A stretch of 38,147 bases of DNA from Candidatus Methylomirabilota bacterium (GCA_036005065.1 DASYQW010000027.1:1-38147); one strand, 5' to 3'. Shown: positions 7,569 to 16,530, numbered from the stretch's first letter. The notes: a model not told the origin generated them from the sequence alone. A program made the numbers and translations.

Positions 7569-9841
7569 GCGCTTCCTCCTTTGGCGGCCACGATCGCCCG
7601 CCGGACCCGCTCGGGCGTGAGCGGGAGGTCGGTGATCCGGACGCCCACCGCCCGCGCGACCGCGTTGGCGATGGCCGGGGCGGTCGGCAGCAACCCGCTC
7701 TCGCCGATCCCCTTGGCCCCGTACGGCCCCGGCCCGTCGCCGTTCTCCACCAGGATGCTCTCGTACTCATCCGGCACGTCGCCCATCCCCGGGACCCGGT
7801 AGTCGATCAGCGACGGGTTCACGAGCTGGCCGCCGTCGTAGACCATCTGCTCGAAGAAGGTGTGGCCGATCCCCATCATCGCGCCCCCCTCCTCCTGGGC
7901 GTGGCACTCGCGGGGGTTGATGGCGCGGCCGATGTCGGCCACCGAGACGTACCGGAGCACCCGCACCAGGCCCGTCTCCGCGTCGACCTCGACCTCGGCG
8001 GCCGCCATCCCGACCTCCCAGAACGGGGCCTCGCCGCCGAGCGGGGCGTGCCCGCGCTCGCCCCGGTAGGTCCCGCGGCCGATCAGCTCGCCGCCGCCGC
8101 CGAAGTGGGCGGCCAGGGCCTGCGAATAGGTGAGCTCCCCGCCTGGCCCGACGATCCGCCCGTCGCGGAGCGTCACCGCCGCCCGCTCGCCGCCGAGCCG
8201 GCGGGCGGCGATGGCGCCGAGCTGATCGCGCACGTCCCTCGCCGCCGCCTGGACCGCGAGGCCCATCAGCGTCGTCGACCGGCTCGCGCTGGTCGCCTGG
8301 TCGTAGGGCCCCATCCCCGCCTCGGGCCGGGCCACGGTGACGCGCGCCAGAGGCAGGGCCAGCTCCTCGGCCACGATCTGGGAGAGCACGGTGCGGACGC
8401 CCTGGCCGCACTCCACGGTCCCGGTGAGGAGCGTCGCGCTCCCGTCGGCGTGGAGCCGCACCATCGCGCTCGAGACGGACGGGGCCAGCGGCGCCTTGAT
8501 GGTGCAGGCGAGCCCCTTCCCGCGGCCGGGCGCCCGGGGCGGCTCGGACCAGCCGACGGCGGCGGCCGCCTGCCGGAGGCCGCCGGCGAGATCGCAGTCG
8601 ATCGGCAGGTCCCCCTCGATGAACGTCTCGCCCCGCCGGAGGAGATTCCGGAGGCGCAGCTCGAGCGGGTCCATCCCGAGCCGCTCGGCGATCACGTCCA
8701 TCTGCGACTCGTAGGCCCAGGCGAGCTGAGGAACGCCGTAGCCCCGGAAGGCCACGCTCACCACCGTGTTGGTGTACACGCCGTACGCGTCGATCCGGAC
8801 GTGGGGGATGCGGTAGGGGCCGGCCGCGGTATAGGCAGACTTCTGGACCACCCGCGGGCCCACGTCGGCGTAGGCGCCGAGCTGGTAGTGGATCTCGGCC
8901 TCGCGCGCGAGGAGGGTGCCGTCGCGGCGGACGCCGGTCCGGAGCCGGTATCGAACGGCAGCCCGCCGCACCGAGAGGAAGGCCTCCTCGGCGGTGAGGG
9001 CCAGGCGTACCGTCCGCCCGACGGCCGCCGCCAGCGCGATCACCAGCGGCTCGATCTTGGTGTAGGACTTGTTGCCGTACGCCGCGCCCAGGTACGGCAC
9101 GATCACGGTGAGCCGCGCCAGAGGCACGCCGAACATCTCGGCCAGCTCCTTCCGGACCGGGAAGGGGTGCTGGGTCGACGCCCACACCGTGATGCCCTGG
9201 CGGTCCACGCGCGCGATCGCGCAATGGGGCTCGAGCGATACATGATGGGCCATCGGGAAGGTGTAGGTCTGCTCCACGACCAGCTCGGCCTCGGCGAGGG
9301 CTCCGCTCGGGTCCCCCCGCGCGTAGCGGTAGTGGTGGCAGACGTTGGTGCCGGGGATGGGCCGGAGCGCCCCGAGATCCCGGAAGTGCCCGGCCGGGCG
9401 CGGCCGCTCGTGGAGGAGGGGCGCGCCCGGGGCCAGCGCCGCCTCCAGCGTGGCGACGACGGGCAGCTCGGCGTAGTCGACGCCGATCCGCGCGAGCGCC
9501 GCCTCGGCGTGGGCCGGGGTGTCGGCGATGACGGCCGCGACCGGCTCCCCGGCGTACCGGATCACGCCGTCGGCGAGGAGCGGCTGGTCCTTGAACGCGG
9601 GGCCGTAGTAGAGATCGCGGACGGGCAGGTCGGAGGCGGTCAGGACCGCGACGACACCGGGCGCCCCCGCGGCCCGCGTCGTGTCGACGCCCAGGATCCG
9701 CGCGTGAGGGACGGGACTCCGCCAGAGCCGGGCGTGGAGCATCCCGGGGACGACCACGTCGGTGATGAAGCGGGCGCGCCCCGTCGCCTTCTCGGGGGTG
9801 TCGACGCGGGGCGCGGGCGTCCCGACGATGCCGGCGGTCAC
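7565..9841 (-). CDS. molybdenum hydroxylase large subunit 1 (CoxL/XdhB-like)
   Basis: Molybdopterin-binding catalytic subunit of the xanthine dehydrogenase/CO dehydrogenase superfamily, 758 residues. The GTG start at 9841 forms a GTGA overlap with the stop of the preceding large-subunit gene. The N-terminal a/b-hammerhead domain begins at about residue 10 (PRVDTPEKATGRARF), followed by the molybdopterin-binding domains. The glycine-rich cofactor loop reads GAAYGNK at 252-258 instead of GGAFGGK in its neighbour. The segment AFRGYGVPQ and the GIGES motif near the C-terminus (the superfamily's catalytic Glu) are intact. It is a close paralogue of the following entry and has no FAD or Fe-S subunit of its own, so the two must share them or act as a pair. 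Confidence 0.93.
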   Translation of the reverse strand: MTAGIVGTPAPRVDTPEKATGRARFITDVVVPGMLHARLWRSPVPHARILGVDTTRAAGAPGVVAVLTASDLPVRDLYYGPAFKDQPLLADGVIRYAGEPVAAVIADTPAHAEAALARIGVDYAELPVVATLEAALAPGAPLLHERPRPAGHFRDLGALRPIPGTNVCHHYRYARGDPSGALAEAELVVEQTYTFPMAHHVSLEPHCAIARVDRQGITVWASTQHPFPVRKELAEMFGVPLARLTVIVPYLGAAYGNKSYTKIEPLVIALAAAVGRTVRLALTAEEAFLSVRRAAVRYRLRTGVRRDGTLLAREAEIHYQLGAYADVGPRVVQKSAYTAAGPYRIPHVRIDAYGVYTNTVVSVAFRGYGVPQLAWAYESQMDVIAERLGMDPLELRLRNLLRRGETFIEGDLPIDCDLAGGLRQAAAAVGWSEPPRAPGRGKGLACTIKAPLAPSVSSAMVRLHADGSATLLTGTVECGQGVRTVLSQIVAEELALPLARVTVARPEAGMGPYDQATSASRSTTLMGLAVQAAARDVRDQLGAIAARRLGGERAAVTLRDGRIVGPGGELTYSQALAAHFGGGGELIGRGTYRGERGHAPLGGEAPFWEVGMAAAEVEVDAETGLVRVLRYVSVADIGRAINPRECHAQEEGGAMMGIGHTFFEQMVYDGGQLVNPSLIDYRVPGMGDVPDEYESILVENGDGPGPYGAKGIGESGLLPTAPAIANAVARAVGVRITDLPLTPERVRRAIVAAKGGSA

Positions 9842-12135
9842 GACGCCGACGCCTTGGGTCTGGCGTCCTGCAGCGCGCGCCAGACCCGCTCCGGGGTCAT
9901 CGGCACCTCGCGGAGTCGCACGCCCGTCGCGCGAGCGATCGCGTTGCCGATGGCCGGGGCCGCGCAGAACGTCCCGCTCTCCCCGACGCCCTTCGAGCCG
10001 AAGGGACCGGGGCCGTCGGCGTTCTCGATCAGGAGGGTGTCGAAGCGGTCGGGCAGGTCGAGGAAGGTCGGCAGCCGGTAGTCGATCAGGCCCGGGTTGA
10101 GGAGCTGGCCGGCCTCGCTCGCGCGCGCCTCGAACAGCGCGGGGCCGAGCCCTTGCAGCGCGGCGCCCTCGTCCTGGCCCGCGCACTCGCGCGGATTGAT
10201 CGCGGTTCCCACGTCGGCCGCCGACACGTACTTGTGGATCCGGACCGCGCCGGTGTCCGGGTCGACCTCGACCTCGGCGGCGCCCATGCCCGTCTCCCAG
10301 AACACGGTGGCACCGCCCAGGCTCCCCGACCACGCGCCGGGGACGAACGTGCCGACCCCGGTCACCTCGCCGCCCACCAGGCCGAAGTGGCCTCGCACCA
10401 CCTCGGCCACCGAGAGGGCACGGTCGCCGTGGACGACCCGCCCGCCACGAAGGTCGAGGGCCGCCGGGTCGGTTCCGAGGAGGTCGGCGGCCAGTCGGAG
10501 GAGCTGCTCGCGCGCGTCGCGCGCGGCCGCCTGGACGGCCAGCCCCATCACCGTCGTCGAGCGGCTCGCGCTCGTGCCGTGGTCGTAGGGGGTGAGCGCG
10601 GTGTCGGGCGCGACGGCGACGACGGTCTCGAAGGGGACCCCGAGCGTCTCGGCCGCGATCTGGGCCAGCACCGTCCGCGCGCCCTGTCCGACCTCGACCG
10701 TCCCGGCGAAGAGGCTCACGCTCCCGTCGGCATGGACGCGCACGACCGCCATCGACACCGTGTGGGTGCCGCCGCCGTCCTTCATCGCGCAGGCCAGCCC
10801 CTGGCCGCGCCCGGGGGCGTCCGGGACGCCCCAACCCACGGCGCGCGCCACCGCTCCCAGCCCTTCGGCCAGGTCGCCGTCCATCGGCGTGTCGCCCGCG
10901 ACGTACTCCTCACCCCGCTTGAGGAGGTTCCGCAGCCGCAGGGCGAGCGGGTCGAGGCCGAGCCGCTCGGCGATTCCGTCGAGCTGCGACTCCGAGGCCC
11001 AGGTGACCTGGGGGACGCCGTAGCCGCGATAGGCGCCGGCGGGAACGTTGTGGGTGTAGACGCACCGGGCGTCGATGCGGAGGTGGGGAATGCGATACGG
11101 CCCGGGTGCCCGGTAGCCGGCCTTGGTCGCCACCCGCGGGCCGATGTCGGCGTAGGCGCCGGTGTCGAGGACGACGTCGCACTCGCGGGCCAGGAGCGTC
11201 CCGTCGCGTCGGATCGCGGTCTTGAGCCGCACGGTCACCGCGTGGCGCGTGATGGTCCGGGCGCTCTCCTCGAGGGAGAGCGCGAGCCGGACGGGCCGGC
11301 GCACCCGGGCGGCCAGCGCGGCGGCGATCGGCTCGATCTTGGTGTAGCACTTCCCGCCGAAGGCGCCCCCGATCAGCGGGACGATCACCTGGACGCGGGC
11401 CAGGGGGACGTCGAAGATCTCGGCCAGCTCGCGGCGGACCGGGAAGGGATGCTGGGTCCCGGTCCAGACCGTGAAGCTCCCGTCCGCCTCGACCCGAGCG
11501 ATCACACAGTGGGGCTCGAGCGCGTGATGGGAGAGGGCGGGGTAGTGGTAGGCGTCGTCCACCACGAGGTCGGCTTCGGCGAAGGCGGCCGCCAGGTCAC
11601 CACGCTCGGCGTGCCAGTGGTGGCAGACGTTGGTCCCGGCGATGGGACGCAGCCCGGAGAGGTCGCGGAAGTGGCCGGCGGGGTCGAGCGCCCCATGGAT
11701 CAGCGGCGCGTCCGGCGCCAGGGCCGCCTCCGCGGTCGTCACCGCCTGAAGCTCCTCGAAGCGCACGTCGAGGAGCGGCAGCGCCGCCTCGGCGTGGGCC
11801 GGGGTATCGGCGACGACCGCGACGACGGGCTCGCCCGCGTAGCGGACGACCCCGTCGGCGAGGATCGGCTGGTCCTTGTAGGCCGGGCCGTAACAGAGGC
11901 GCCGCACCGGCAGATCGGCGGCCGTGCAGACCGCCAGGACGCCCGGCGCCGCCGCCGCGCGCTCCACGCCCACGCCGTGGAGGCGCGCGTGGGGCACCGG
12001 GCTCCGCCAGAGGCGCGCGTGGACCATCTCCGGCAGCGCCAGGTCGGTGACGTAGCGCGCCGCGCCGGTCACCTTCTCCCGGGCGTCCAGGCGCGGGACC
12101 GAGCGGCCGACGACCGCCAGCGTCTCAGGCGCCAC
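9838..12135 (-). CDS. molybdenum hydroxylase large subunit 2 (CoxL/XdhB-like)
   Basis: 765-residue molybdopterin-binding subunit of the xanthine dehydrogenase/CO dehydrogenase family. The a/b-hammerhead domain starts at residue ~14 (PRLDAREKVTGAARYVTD). The cofactor loop GGAFGGK is at 256-262, AYRGYGVPQ at 368-376, and GVGES places the predicted catalytic Glu near residue 719. It lacks the CO dehydrogenase active-site loop AYRCSFR, so it is not a form I CO dehydrogenase; it more likely hydroxylates an organic or heterocyclic substrate. It starts at a GTG overlapping the end of the [2Fe-2S] gene by 11 bases, in the order FAD, Fe-S, Mo subunit. Substrate unknown. Confidence 0.94.
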   Translation of the reverse strand: MAPETLAVVGRSVPRLDAREKVTGAARYVTDLALPEMVHARLWRSPVPHARLHGVGVERAAAAPGVLAVCTAADLPVRRLCYGPAYKDQPILADGVVRYAGEPVVAVVADTPAHAEAALPLLDVRFEELQAVTTAEAALAPDAPLIHGALDPAGHFRDLSGLRPIAGTNVCHHWHAERGDLAAAFAEADLVVDDAYHYPALSHHALEPHCVIARVEADGSFTVWTGTQHPFPVRRELAEIFDVPLARVQVIVPLIGGAFGGKCYTKIEPIAAALAARVRRPVRLALSLEESARTITRHAVTVRLKTAIRRDGTLLARECDVVLDTGAYADIGPRVATKAGYRAPGPYRIPHLRIDARCVYTHNVPAGAYRGYGVPQVTWASESQLDGIAERLGLDPLALRLRNLLKRGEEYVAGDTPMDGDLAEGLGAVARAVGWGVPDAPGRGQGLACAMKDGGGTHTVSMAVVRVHADGSVSLFAGTVEVGQGARTVLAQIAAETLGVPFETVVAVAPDTALTPYDHGTSASRSTTVMGLAVQAAARDAREQLLRLAADLLGTDPAALDLRGGRVVHGDRALSVAEVVRGHFGLVGGEVTGVGTFVPGAWSGSLGGATVFWETGMGAAEVEVDPDTGAVRIHKYVSAADVGTAINPRECAGQDEGAALQGLGPALFEARASEAGQLLNPGLIDYRLPTFLDLPDRFDTLLIENADGPGPFGSKGVGESGTFCAAPAIGNAIARATGVRLREVPMTPERVWRALQDARPKASAS

Positions 12136-12622
12136 GCCCGGTCTCGGCTCCGGGTGCCAGTCGCCGGGAGGCGGCCAGGATCGCCTCCAGGATCGACTTG
12201 TAGCCGGTGCAGCGGCAGATGTTGCCGCGCATGTAGTGCTTGACCTCGTCCGGCGTCGGCGTGGGGTTCTCCTGGAGCAGGGCGACGGTCGCCATGATCA
12301 TGCCGGGTGTGCAGAAGCCGCACTGGAGCGCGCCGTGCTCGACGAACGCCTCCTGCACCGGGTGGAGGTCGTCGCCCTCGGCCAGGCCTTCGATGGTGCG
12401 GAGGCGCCGGCCCCGCGCCTCGAAGGCCAGGAGCGTGCAGGCGCTCACGGGCTCCTCGTCGAGGAGCACGGTGCAGGCGCCGCACACCTGGACGTCGCAC
12501 GACTTCTTCGTGCCGAGGAGACCCAGGCGATCGCGGAGGCACTCGAGCAGCGTTTCCCAGGGCGGCACGGTCAGCTCGTGCCGTTCGCCGTTCACCGTCA
12601 CCGCGACCGCGACGTCGCTCAC
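12125..12622 (-). CDS. molybdenum hydroxylase [2Fe-2S] small subunit (CoxS-like)
   Basis: Electron-transfer subunit of 165 residues with the two expected clusters. The plant-ferredoxin-type cluster uses Cys42, Cys47, Cys50 and Cys62 (SCDVQVCGACTVLL). The C-terminal helical-bundle cluster uses Cys101, Cys104, Cys136 and Cys138 (QCGFCTPG and NICRCTGY). All eight cysteines are present, so it should be functional. The GTG start at 12622 overlaps the TGA of the FAD-subunit gene as GTGA. It carries electrons between the Mo centre of the large subunits and the FAD of the medium subunit. Confidence 0.97.
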   Translation of the reverse strand: MSDVAVAVTVNGERHELTVPPWETLLECLRDRLGLLGTKKSCDVQVCGACTVLLDEEPVSACTLLAFEARGRRLRTIEGLAEGDDLHPVQEAFVEHGALQCGFCTPGMIMATVALLQENPTPTPDEVKHYMRGNICRCTGYKSILEAILAASRRLAPGAETGRGA

Positions 12623-13497
12623 GATGGCTCCCGGACCCCGAGACTGGCCAGGGCCTGGCGGAAGGCTCGCCGCAGCAGGACGGCGACCAGGTGCTCCTTG
12701 TACTCCGCCGAGCCGTGGAGGTCCGTCACGGCGTCGGCCGCCCGGGCCGCCAGGCGCCCGGCCTCCTCGAGGGCGGCCGGGCTCTCGGCGATCGCCTTCT
12801 CTCGCAGCACGGCCTCGGCCTCCCGCATCCGGCGAGGGACGGGGCCGACCGAGCCCACGGCGACGCGGGCGTCGGCGAAGTGCCCGTCGGCGACGGTGAC
12901 GGCGACGGCCACCCCCACCGAGGGGCGCTCGAGGAAGCCGAACTTGAGGTACGCCGCCGCCGAGCGAGGCGGCAGCGGCGGCACCGCGATCTCCGTCAAC
13001 AGCTCGTCCCCCTCCAGGCACGTCTCGAAGGGCCCGACGAAGAGCGCCTCGAGCGGGAGCGTGCGGGCGCGGCCGGCCCGCTCGAGCCTGACCGTCGCGT
13101 CGAAGACCTGGAGCAACGCTCCGGGGTCGGCGTGGGGCTCGGCGAAGCAGAGGTTCCCGCCGAGCGTGCCCACCGTACGCACCCGCACGTTGGCCACGTC
13201 CGCCTCCATCCGGGCCAGGGCCGTGAAGTGCTCGCGGACCACCGGGTCCCGCTCGACCGCACGGTGGGTCGCGGCCGCGCCGATCCGGAGCGTCCCGTCG
13301 CCGTCCCGGCGGAGGCCGCCCAGGCCGGGGATGGTCTTCACGTTCACCAGGTAGTCGTAGTGGACGAGCCCCTCCTTCATGGCCAGGAGCAGCTCGGTGC
13401 CGCCCGCGTAGAGCCGGGCCGCCTCCCCGTGGCGCGCGAGCAGCGCCGAGGCCTCGCCGACCGAGGCGGGCTCCGCCAGCTCGAACGGCCTCAGCAT
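12619..13497 (-). CDS. molybdenum hydroxylase FAD-binding medium subunit (CoxM-like)
   Basis: 292-residue FAD subunit of the xanthine dehydrogenase/CO dehydrogenase family. FAD-binding motifs are YAGGTELLLAMK (residues ~30-41) and TVGTLGGNLCFAEPHADPG (~108-126), close to the canonical AGGHS and TIGGN motifs. The C-terminal domain is the CO dehydrogenase flavoprotein C-domain (KFGFLERPSVGVAVAVTVAD). The ATG at 13497 overlaps the end of the CoxG-like gene by 7 bases. The open frame continues upstream, but that region belongs to the preceding gene. It passes electrons from the Fe-S clusters to an external acceptor. Confidence 0.96.
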   Translation of the reverse strand: MLRPFELAEPASVGEASALLARHGEAARLYAGGTELLLAMKEGLVHYDYLVNVKTIPGLGGLRRDGDGTLRIGAAATHRAVERDPVVREHFTALARMEADVANVRVRTVGTLGGNLCFAEPHADPGALLQVFDATVRLERAGRARTLPLEALFVGPFETCLEGDELLTEIAVPPLPPRSAAAYLKFGFLERPSVGVAVAVTVADGHFADARVAVGSVGPVPRRMREAEAVLREKAIAESPAALEEAGRLAARAADAVTDLHGSAEYKEHLVAVLLRRAFRQALASLGVREPS

Positions 13498-13940
13498 CGC
13501 TCGAGCTGGGCCCGCACCGCGTCGGCGAAGCGGTCGACGATCTCGCCGCCCTTGCGGACGATGACGCCGTGGCCGAGCGTCCCGAGCTTCCCGAACACGA
13601 CGATGTCGGCCGCCAGCCGGAGCCCGGTCCCGCCCTCGGCCGGCGCCAGCGTCACGTCGAGGTCCACCTTGACGAGCCCATCCACGCTGGCGTCGCGACC
13701 GCCGGCACGGGCGCGGAGGTGCTCGGGGGACTGCGCCTCGAGCACCTCGATCTCGAGGGGGACGTGCAGCTTGAACGGCCCGACTCGCTCGGCCACGACG
13801 GCGGCGTAGCGCTTGCCGTCCTCGAGGGCCCGCACCTCCCGGGCTCCCGGGATGCACGTCGCCAGCCGCGGCACGTCCCAGAGAAAGGCCCACACCGCCT
13901 CCCGCGGCGCCGCGATCCGGATCTCGCGCTCGATTCTCAC
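13491..13940 (-). CDS. CoxG-like SRPBCC-family protein
   Basis: 149-residue START/SRPBCC-fold protein of the CO dehydrogenase subunit G family. The hallmark REAVWAFLWDVPRLATCIPG is at about residues 13-32, and LRLAADIVVFGKLGTLG at about 107-123. In CO dehydrogenase gene clusters CoxG is thought to help anchor or recruit the enzyme at the membrane. The typical C-terminal hydrophobic anchor of longer CoxG proteins is absent here. The GTG start at 13940 overlaps the EutA-like stop (GTGA), and its own stop overlaps the FAD-subunit start, so translation is coupled on both sides. Confidence 0.92.
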   Translation of the reverse strand: MRIEREIRIAAPREAVWAFLWDVPRLATCIPGAREVRALEDGKRYAAVVAERVGPFKLHVPLEIEVLEAQSPEHLRARAGGRDASVDGLVKVDLDVTLAPAEGGTGLRLAADIVVFGKLGTLGHGVIVRKGGEIVDRFADAVRAQLERC

Positions 13941-15466
13941 CGCGCCGGGTCCCCTGCCAGTATCGGCGCCGGACGGAAGACGAGCGACTTGATCACGACC
14001 GGCACGATGCCCGAGACGGGCAGGGGGTCGCCCACGTCGATGTAGTCGAAGCCGGTGAGATCCAGCTCGTCCACGGTGACGACGTCGGGGCCGGCCCCCA
14101 GCTCCTCGACCAGGAGCCGCCCCACCAGGCGCGCGATGTCGCGGTCGAAGGCGAGGACGATCGGAGCCGTCCGGTGGCCGAGTGCCGTCAGGACGCCGTC
14201 GGCGAGGGCCCGCAGCTCCTCGTAGCTGGCGCCGAACTCCCACCGGATGGCGAGCGCGATCGGACCCCCGGAAAGCTCCGCCTCGTGGCCGTCGATCGCC
14301 GCCCGCACCGCGCGGGCGACGCGGGGCGCGGCCAGCGGCTCGTCGAGGCGCACGGGGAAGACGGGCAGGTTGCGCAGGGTCAGGCGGCCCGCTCCCGGGT
14401 GGAAGATCGTGCTGCCGCTGACCTGCACGGTGTACTGCGCCGCCCCGATCACGGTGGCGCGGATCCCCTCCTCGGGCTCGATGAGGCGGGCGCCGAGCGG
14501 GTGCCCGTCCAGCCGGCGCCGGATCGCCGCGCCGAGCGCCAGGCCGAGGTCGCCGAAGCTCGCGCGCTCGCGGCCGTAGACGTACTCGGCGACGCCCCCG
14601 GAGAACATCAGCGCGACCATCCCATCGGGGCCCGCCAGCGGCTCGGTGTGCATGAGGCGCCGGCTGAGCGGCGACAAGGGCCGGCGCTCGACCACCTCGA
14701 AGAGACACTCGACCATCCGGTCCACCATCGCCCGCGCGAGCGCGTCGTCGAAGCGGTCGCCGGGGGCGAGCCCGCGTCCCACCGCCTCGGCCAGCCAGGC
14801 GCCGGCCTCCTCCAGCCGGGTGAGGCGGCCGGCCTCGAAGGCAACCAGTCGGCCGCCGACGTTGATGACGGCGGTGTCCACGACCTCGCCGTCGCGGCAG
14901 ACGGCCAGCTTGGTCGTCCCGCCGCCGAGGTCGACGTTGAGCACCGGCCCGGCGTGACGGGAGCGGGCCACGGCCCCGGAGCCGTGGGCGGCCATGATGG
15001 CCTCGAGCCGGGGGCCGGCGGCCGCGCAGACGAATCGCCCGCCGTCCCGGGCGAAGAGCCCGAGGACCGTCTCGGCGTTCGCCTTCTTCGCCGCCTCGCC
15101 GGTGACGATCACGGCTCCGGTGTCGACGGCCTCTCGAGCGAAGCCCGCGCGCTGATAGGTCTCGTCGATGAAGGCGCCCAGGCGCTCGGCGTCGATGGTG
15201 GCGGAGTCCCGGTAGGGCGTCAGCAGGATCGGTGACTGGTGGACGATCTCGCGCGCGACGACCCGGTACCGGCTCGACAGGGACAGGCTCATCCGCCGGA
15301 GGACCAGCCGGGAGAACGTGAGGTGCGAGGTCGAGGAGCCGATGTCGATGCCGACGCTCTTGAGCTCGATCCGCTCCACGGCCCAGGCGGGGTCCGCCTC
15401 GTCCGGCAGGCCGTGGGGATCGCCCTCGTGGTCCTCGTGCTCGTGCGGGTAGGGGAAGTCGTGCAT
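13937..15466 (-). CDS. eutA: EutA-family reactivase-type ATPase
   Basis: 509-residue protein matching ethanolamine ammonia-lyase reactivating factor EutA along its whole length. Visible motifs are VGIDIGSSTSH (38-48, phosphate 1 of the actin/Hsp70 fold), AVIVTGEAAKKANA, VLNVDLGGGTTKLAV (175-189, phosphate 2), LMFSGGVAEYVYG, EEGIRATVIGAAQYTVQVSG and the C-terminal DYIDVGDPLPVSGIVPVVIKS. Known EutA proteins use ATP to exchange damaged B12 on ethanolamine ammonia-lyase. No eutB or eutC is in this window; the gene sits between a bicupin and molybdenum hydroxylase genes, coupled at both ends (TGATG and GTGA). An acidic, His-rich N-terminus (residues 8-19) is an addition to the usual protein. The target enzyme is unknown. 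Confidence 0.9.
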   Translation of the reverse strand: MHDFPYPHEHEDHEGDPHGLPDEADPAWAVERIELKSVGIDIGSSTSHLTFSRLVLRRMSLSLSSRYRVVAREIVHQSPILLTPYRDSATIDAERLGAFIDETYQRAGFAREAVDTGAVIVTGEAAKKANAETVLGLFARDGGRFVCAAAGPRLEAIMAAHGSGAVARSRHAGPVLNVDLGGGTTKLAVCRDGEVVDTAVINVGGRLVAFEAGRLTRLEEAGAWLAEAVGRGLAPGDRFDDALARAMVDRMVECLFEVVERRPLSPLSRRLMHTEPLAGPDGMVALMFSGGVAEYVYGRERASFGDLGLALGAAIRRRLDGHPLGARLIEPEEGIRATVIGAAQYTVQVSGSTIFHPGAGRLTLRNLPVFPVRLDEPLAAPRVARAVRAAIDGHEAELSGGPIALAIRWEFGASYEELRALADGVLTALGHRTAPIVLAFDRDIARLVGRLLVEELGAGPDVVTVDELDLTGFDYIDVGDPLPVSGIVPVVIKSLVFRPAPILAGDPAR

Positions 15467-16530
15467 CAGCGCCGGGTCACGGCTGGCATGCGGCTTCGGG
15501 CGCCCGCCTTGGCCAGCTCGGCCTCGAACAGCTCCCGGACGGCGGGGTCCTCGTCCTCGTACTCGATCTGGTTCCCGCCGCTCGCCCGGTTCTCGGCCAG
15601 GCGGTCGTGCTTGTCGTCGAGCTTGTGCTTGACACTGCCCCAGCGGATGGCCAGGTAGCGCGCCGGGGTCGGACCGGCGTTGAAGTGCTGGTGCCACCAG
15701 TAGTCGGGCGGCACGAAGACGCTCCCGTCGTGCCAGTCCACTTTGGTCCAGGGCTGGCCGTCGGGCCAGAGCAGGGAGTAGCCCTGGCCGGACAGGATGA
15801 TGACGTTGGCGCCCGGCCCGTGGCGGTGCGCCTTCTTGTAGGTCCCGACCGGGAACTCGGAGATGTGGGCGATGAGGGTGTTGTTGGCCAGCTCGAACAT
15901 GATGTTGCTGCCGCCCGCGCCCCGCTCCTTCCAGTCGATGAGCTGGAAGGTGTTGACGTCGGGGATGAAGTTCGCCTCCCAGATCCGGCTGGCCAGAAAC
16001 GTGCCCTTGCCGCTGAAGGCATCCGGCTCGCCGGTGAACCGGTCGCGGAAGACGAACGGGTTGTCGAAGATGAAGTCGTGGTTGTGGAAGAGGTTCATCA
16101 CCAGCGGCGCGCTGGTCACCGCGTAGTAGCGGGCCGGCTGGGTCCCGGAGGCGTTGAAGTGCTGGTGGAAGGCATTGAGCGGGATGGCGAACAGGCTCCC
16201 GGCCTGCCACTCGAAGGTGAGCCGGGGCCCACCCTCGAGCCAGACCGAGGTGGCGCCGCGGCCGGTGAGGACGTAGATGACCTCCTCGTAGAGGTGGCGC
16301 TGGGGGGCGAGCTTGCCGCCGGGCGGGATCTCGCAGACGTAGGCGGCGTTGGTTCCCCCCGTCCCTTCCATGTCGATGAACGCCCCCTGGCCGCCCTTGC
16401 GAGCCCAGGGCCGGAGCTCCACGCCGCGGAGGTCTTCCACGTAGAAGCCGCGGACGACCGGGAGGCCTTCCGCCTCCTGCCATTGCTGGTAGGTGGTACG
16501 CATCGTGCCGGGGCTGTTGGAGATCGACAT
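15466..16530 (-). CDS. bicupin-domain protein
   Basis: 354-residue protein with two cupin barrels, first gene of the minus-strand block. Barrel 1 has candidate metal ligands His79, Glu82/83 and His122/His124 (PQRHLYEEVIYVLTGRG, then AFHQHFNASG). Barrel 2 has His235, His237, His280 and His282 (KKAHRHGPGANVIILSGQG, then YWWHQHFNAG). The architecture recalls gentisate 1,2-dioxygenase-type bicupins, but I cannot assign a substrate. The start is firm: GGAGGAG lies 6 bases before the ATG. Its TGA overlaps the EutA-like ATG by one base. A 79-base region separates it from the divergent gene at 16610 and probably holds the operon promoter. Confidence 0.9.
   Translation of the reverse strand: MSISNSPGTMRTTYQQWQEAEGLPVVRGFYVEDLRGVELRPWARKGGQGAFIDMEGTGGTNAAYVCEIPPGGKLAPQRHLYEEVIYVLTGRGATSVWLEGGPRLTFEWQAGSLFAIPLNAFHQHFNASGTQPARYYAVTSAPLVMNLFHNHDFIFDNPFVFRDRFTGEPDAFSGKGTFLASRIWEANFIPDVNTFQLIDWKERGAGGSNIMFELANNTLIAHISEFPVGTYKKAHRHGPGANVIILSGQGYSLLWPDGQPWTKVDWHDGSVFVPPDYWWHQHFNAGPTPARYLAIRWGSVKHKLDDKHDRLAENRASGGNQIEYEDEDPAVRELFEAELAKAGARSRMPAVTRR

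Noticed and set aside
7565-12135. CO dehydrogenase (form I) assignment for the CoxLMS-like genes
   Set aside because: The diagnostic AYRCSFR active-site loop is replaced by AFRGYG/AYRGYG, so CO oxidation is not supported.
10153-12243. 696-codon plus-strand open frame, with similar ones at 7862-10081 and 19684-22032
   Set aside because: All are antisense to the molybdenum hydroxylase large subunits with low-complexity composition; the absence of stops is an effect of high GC.
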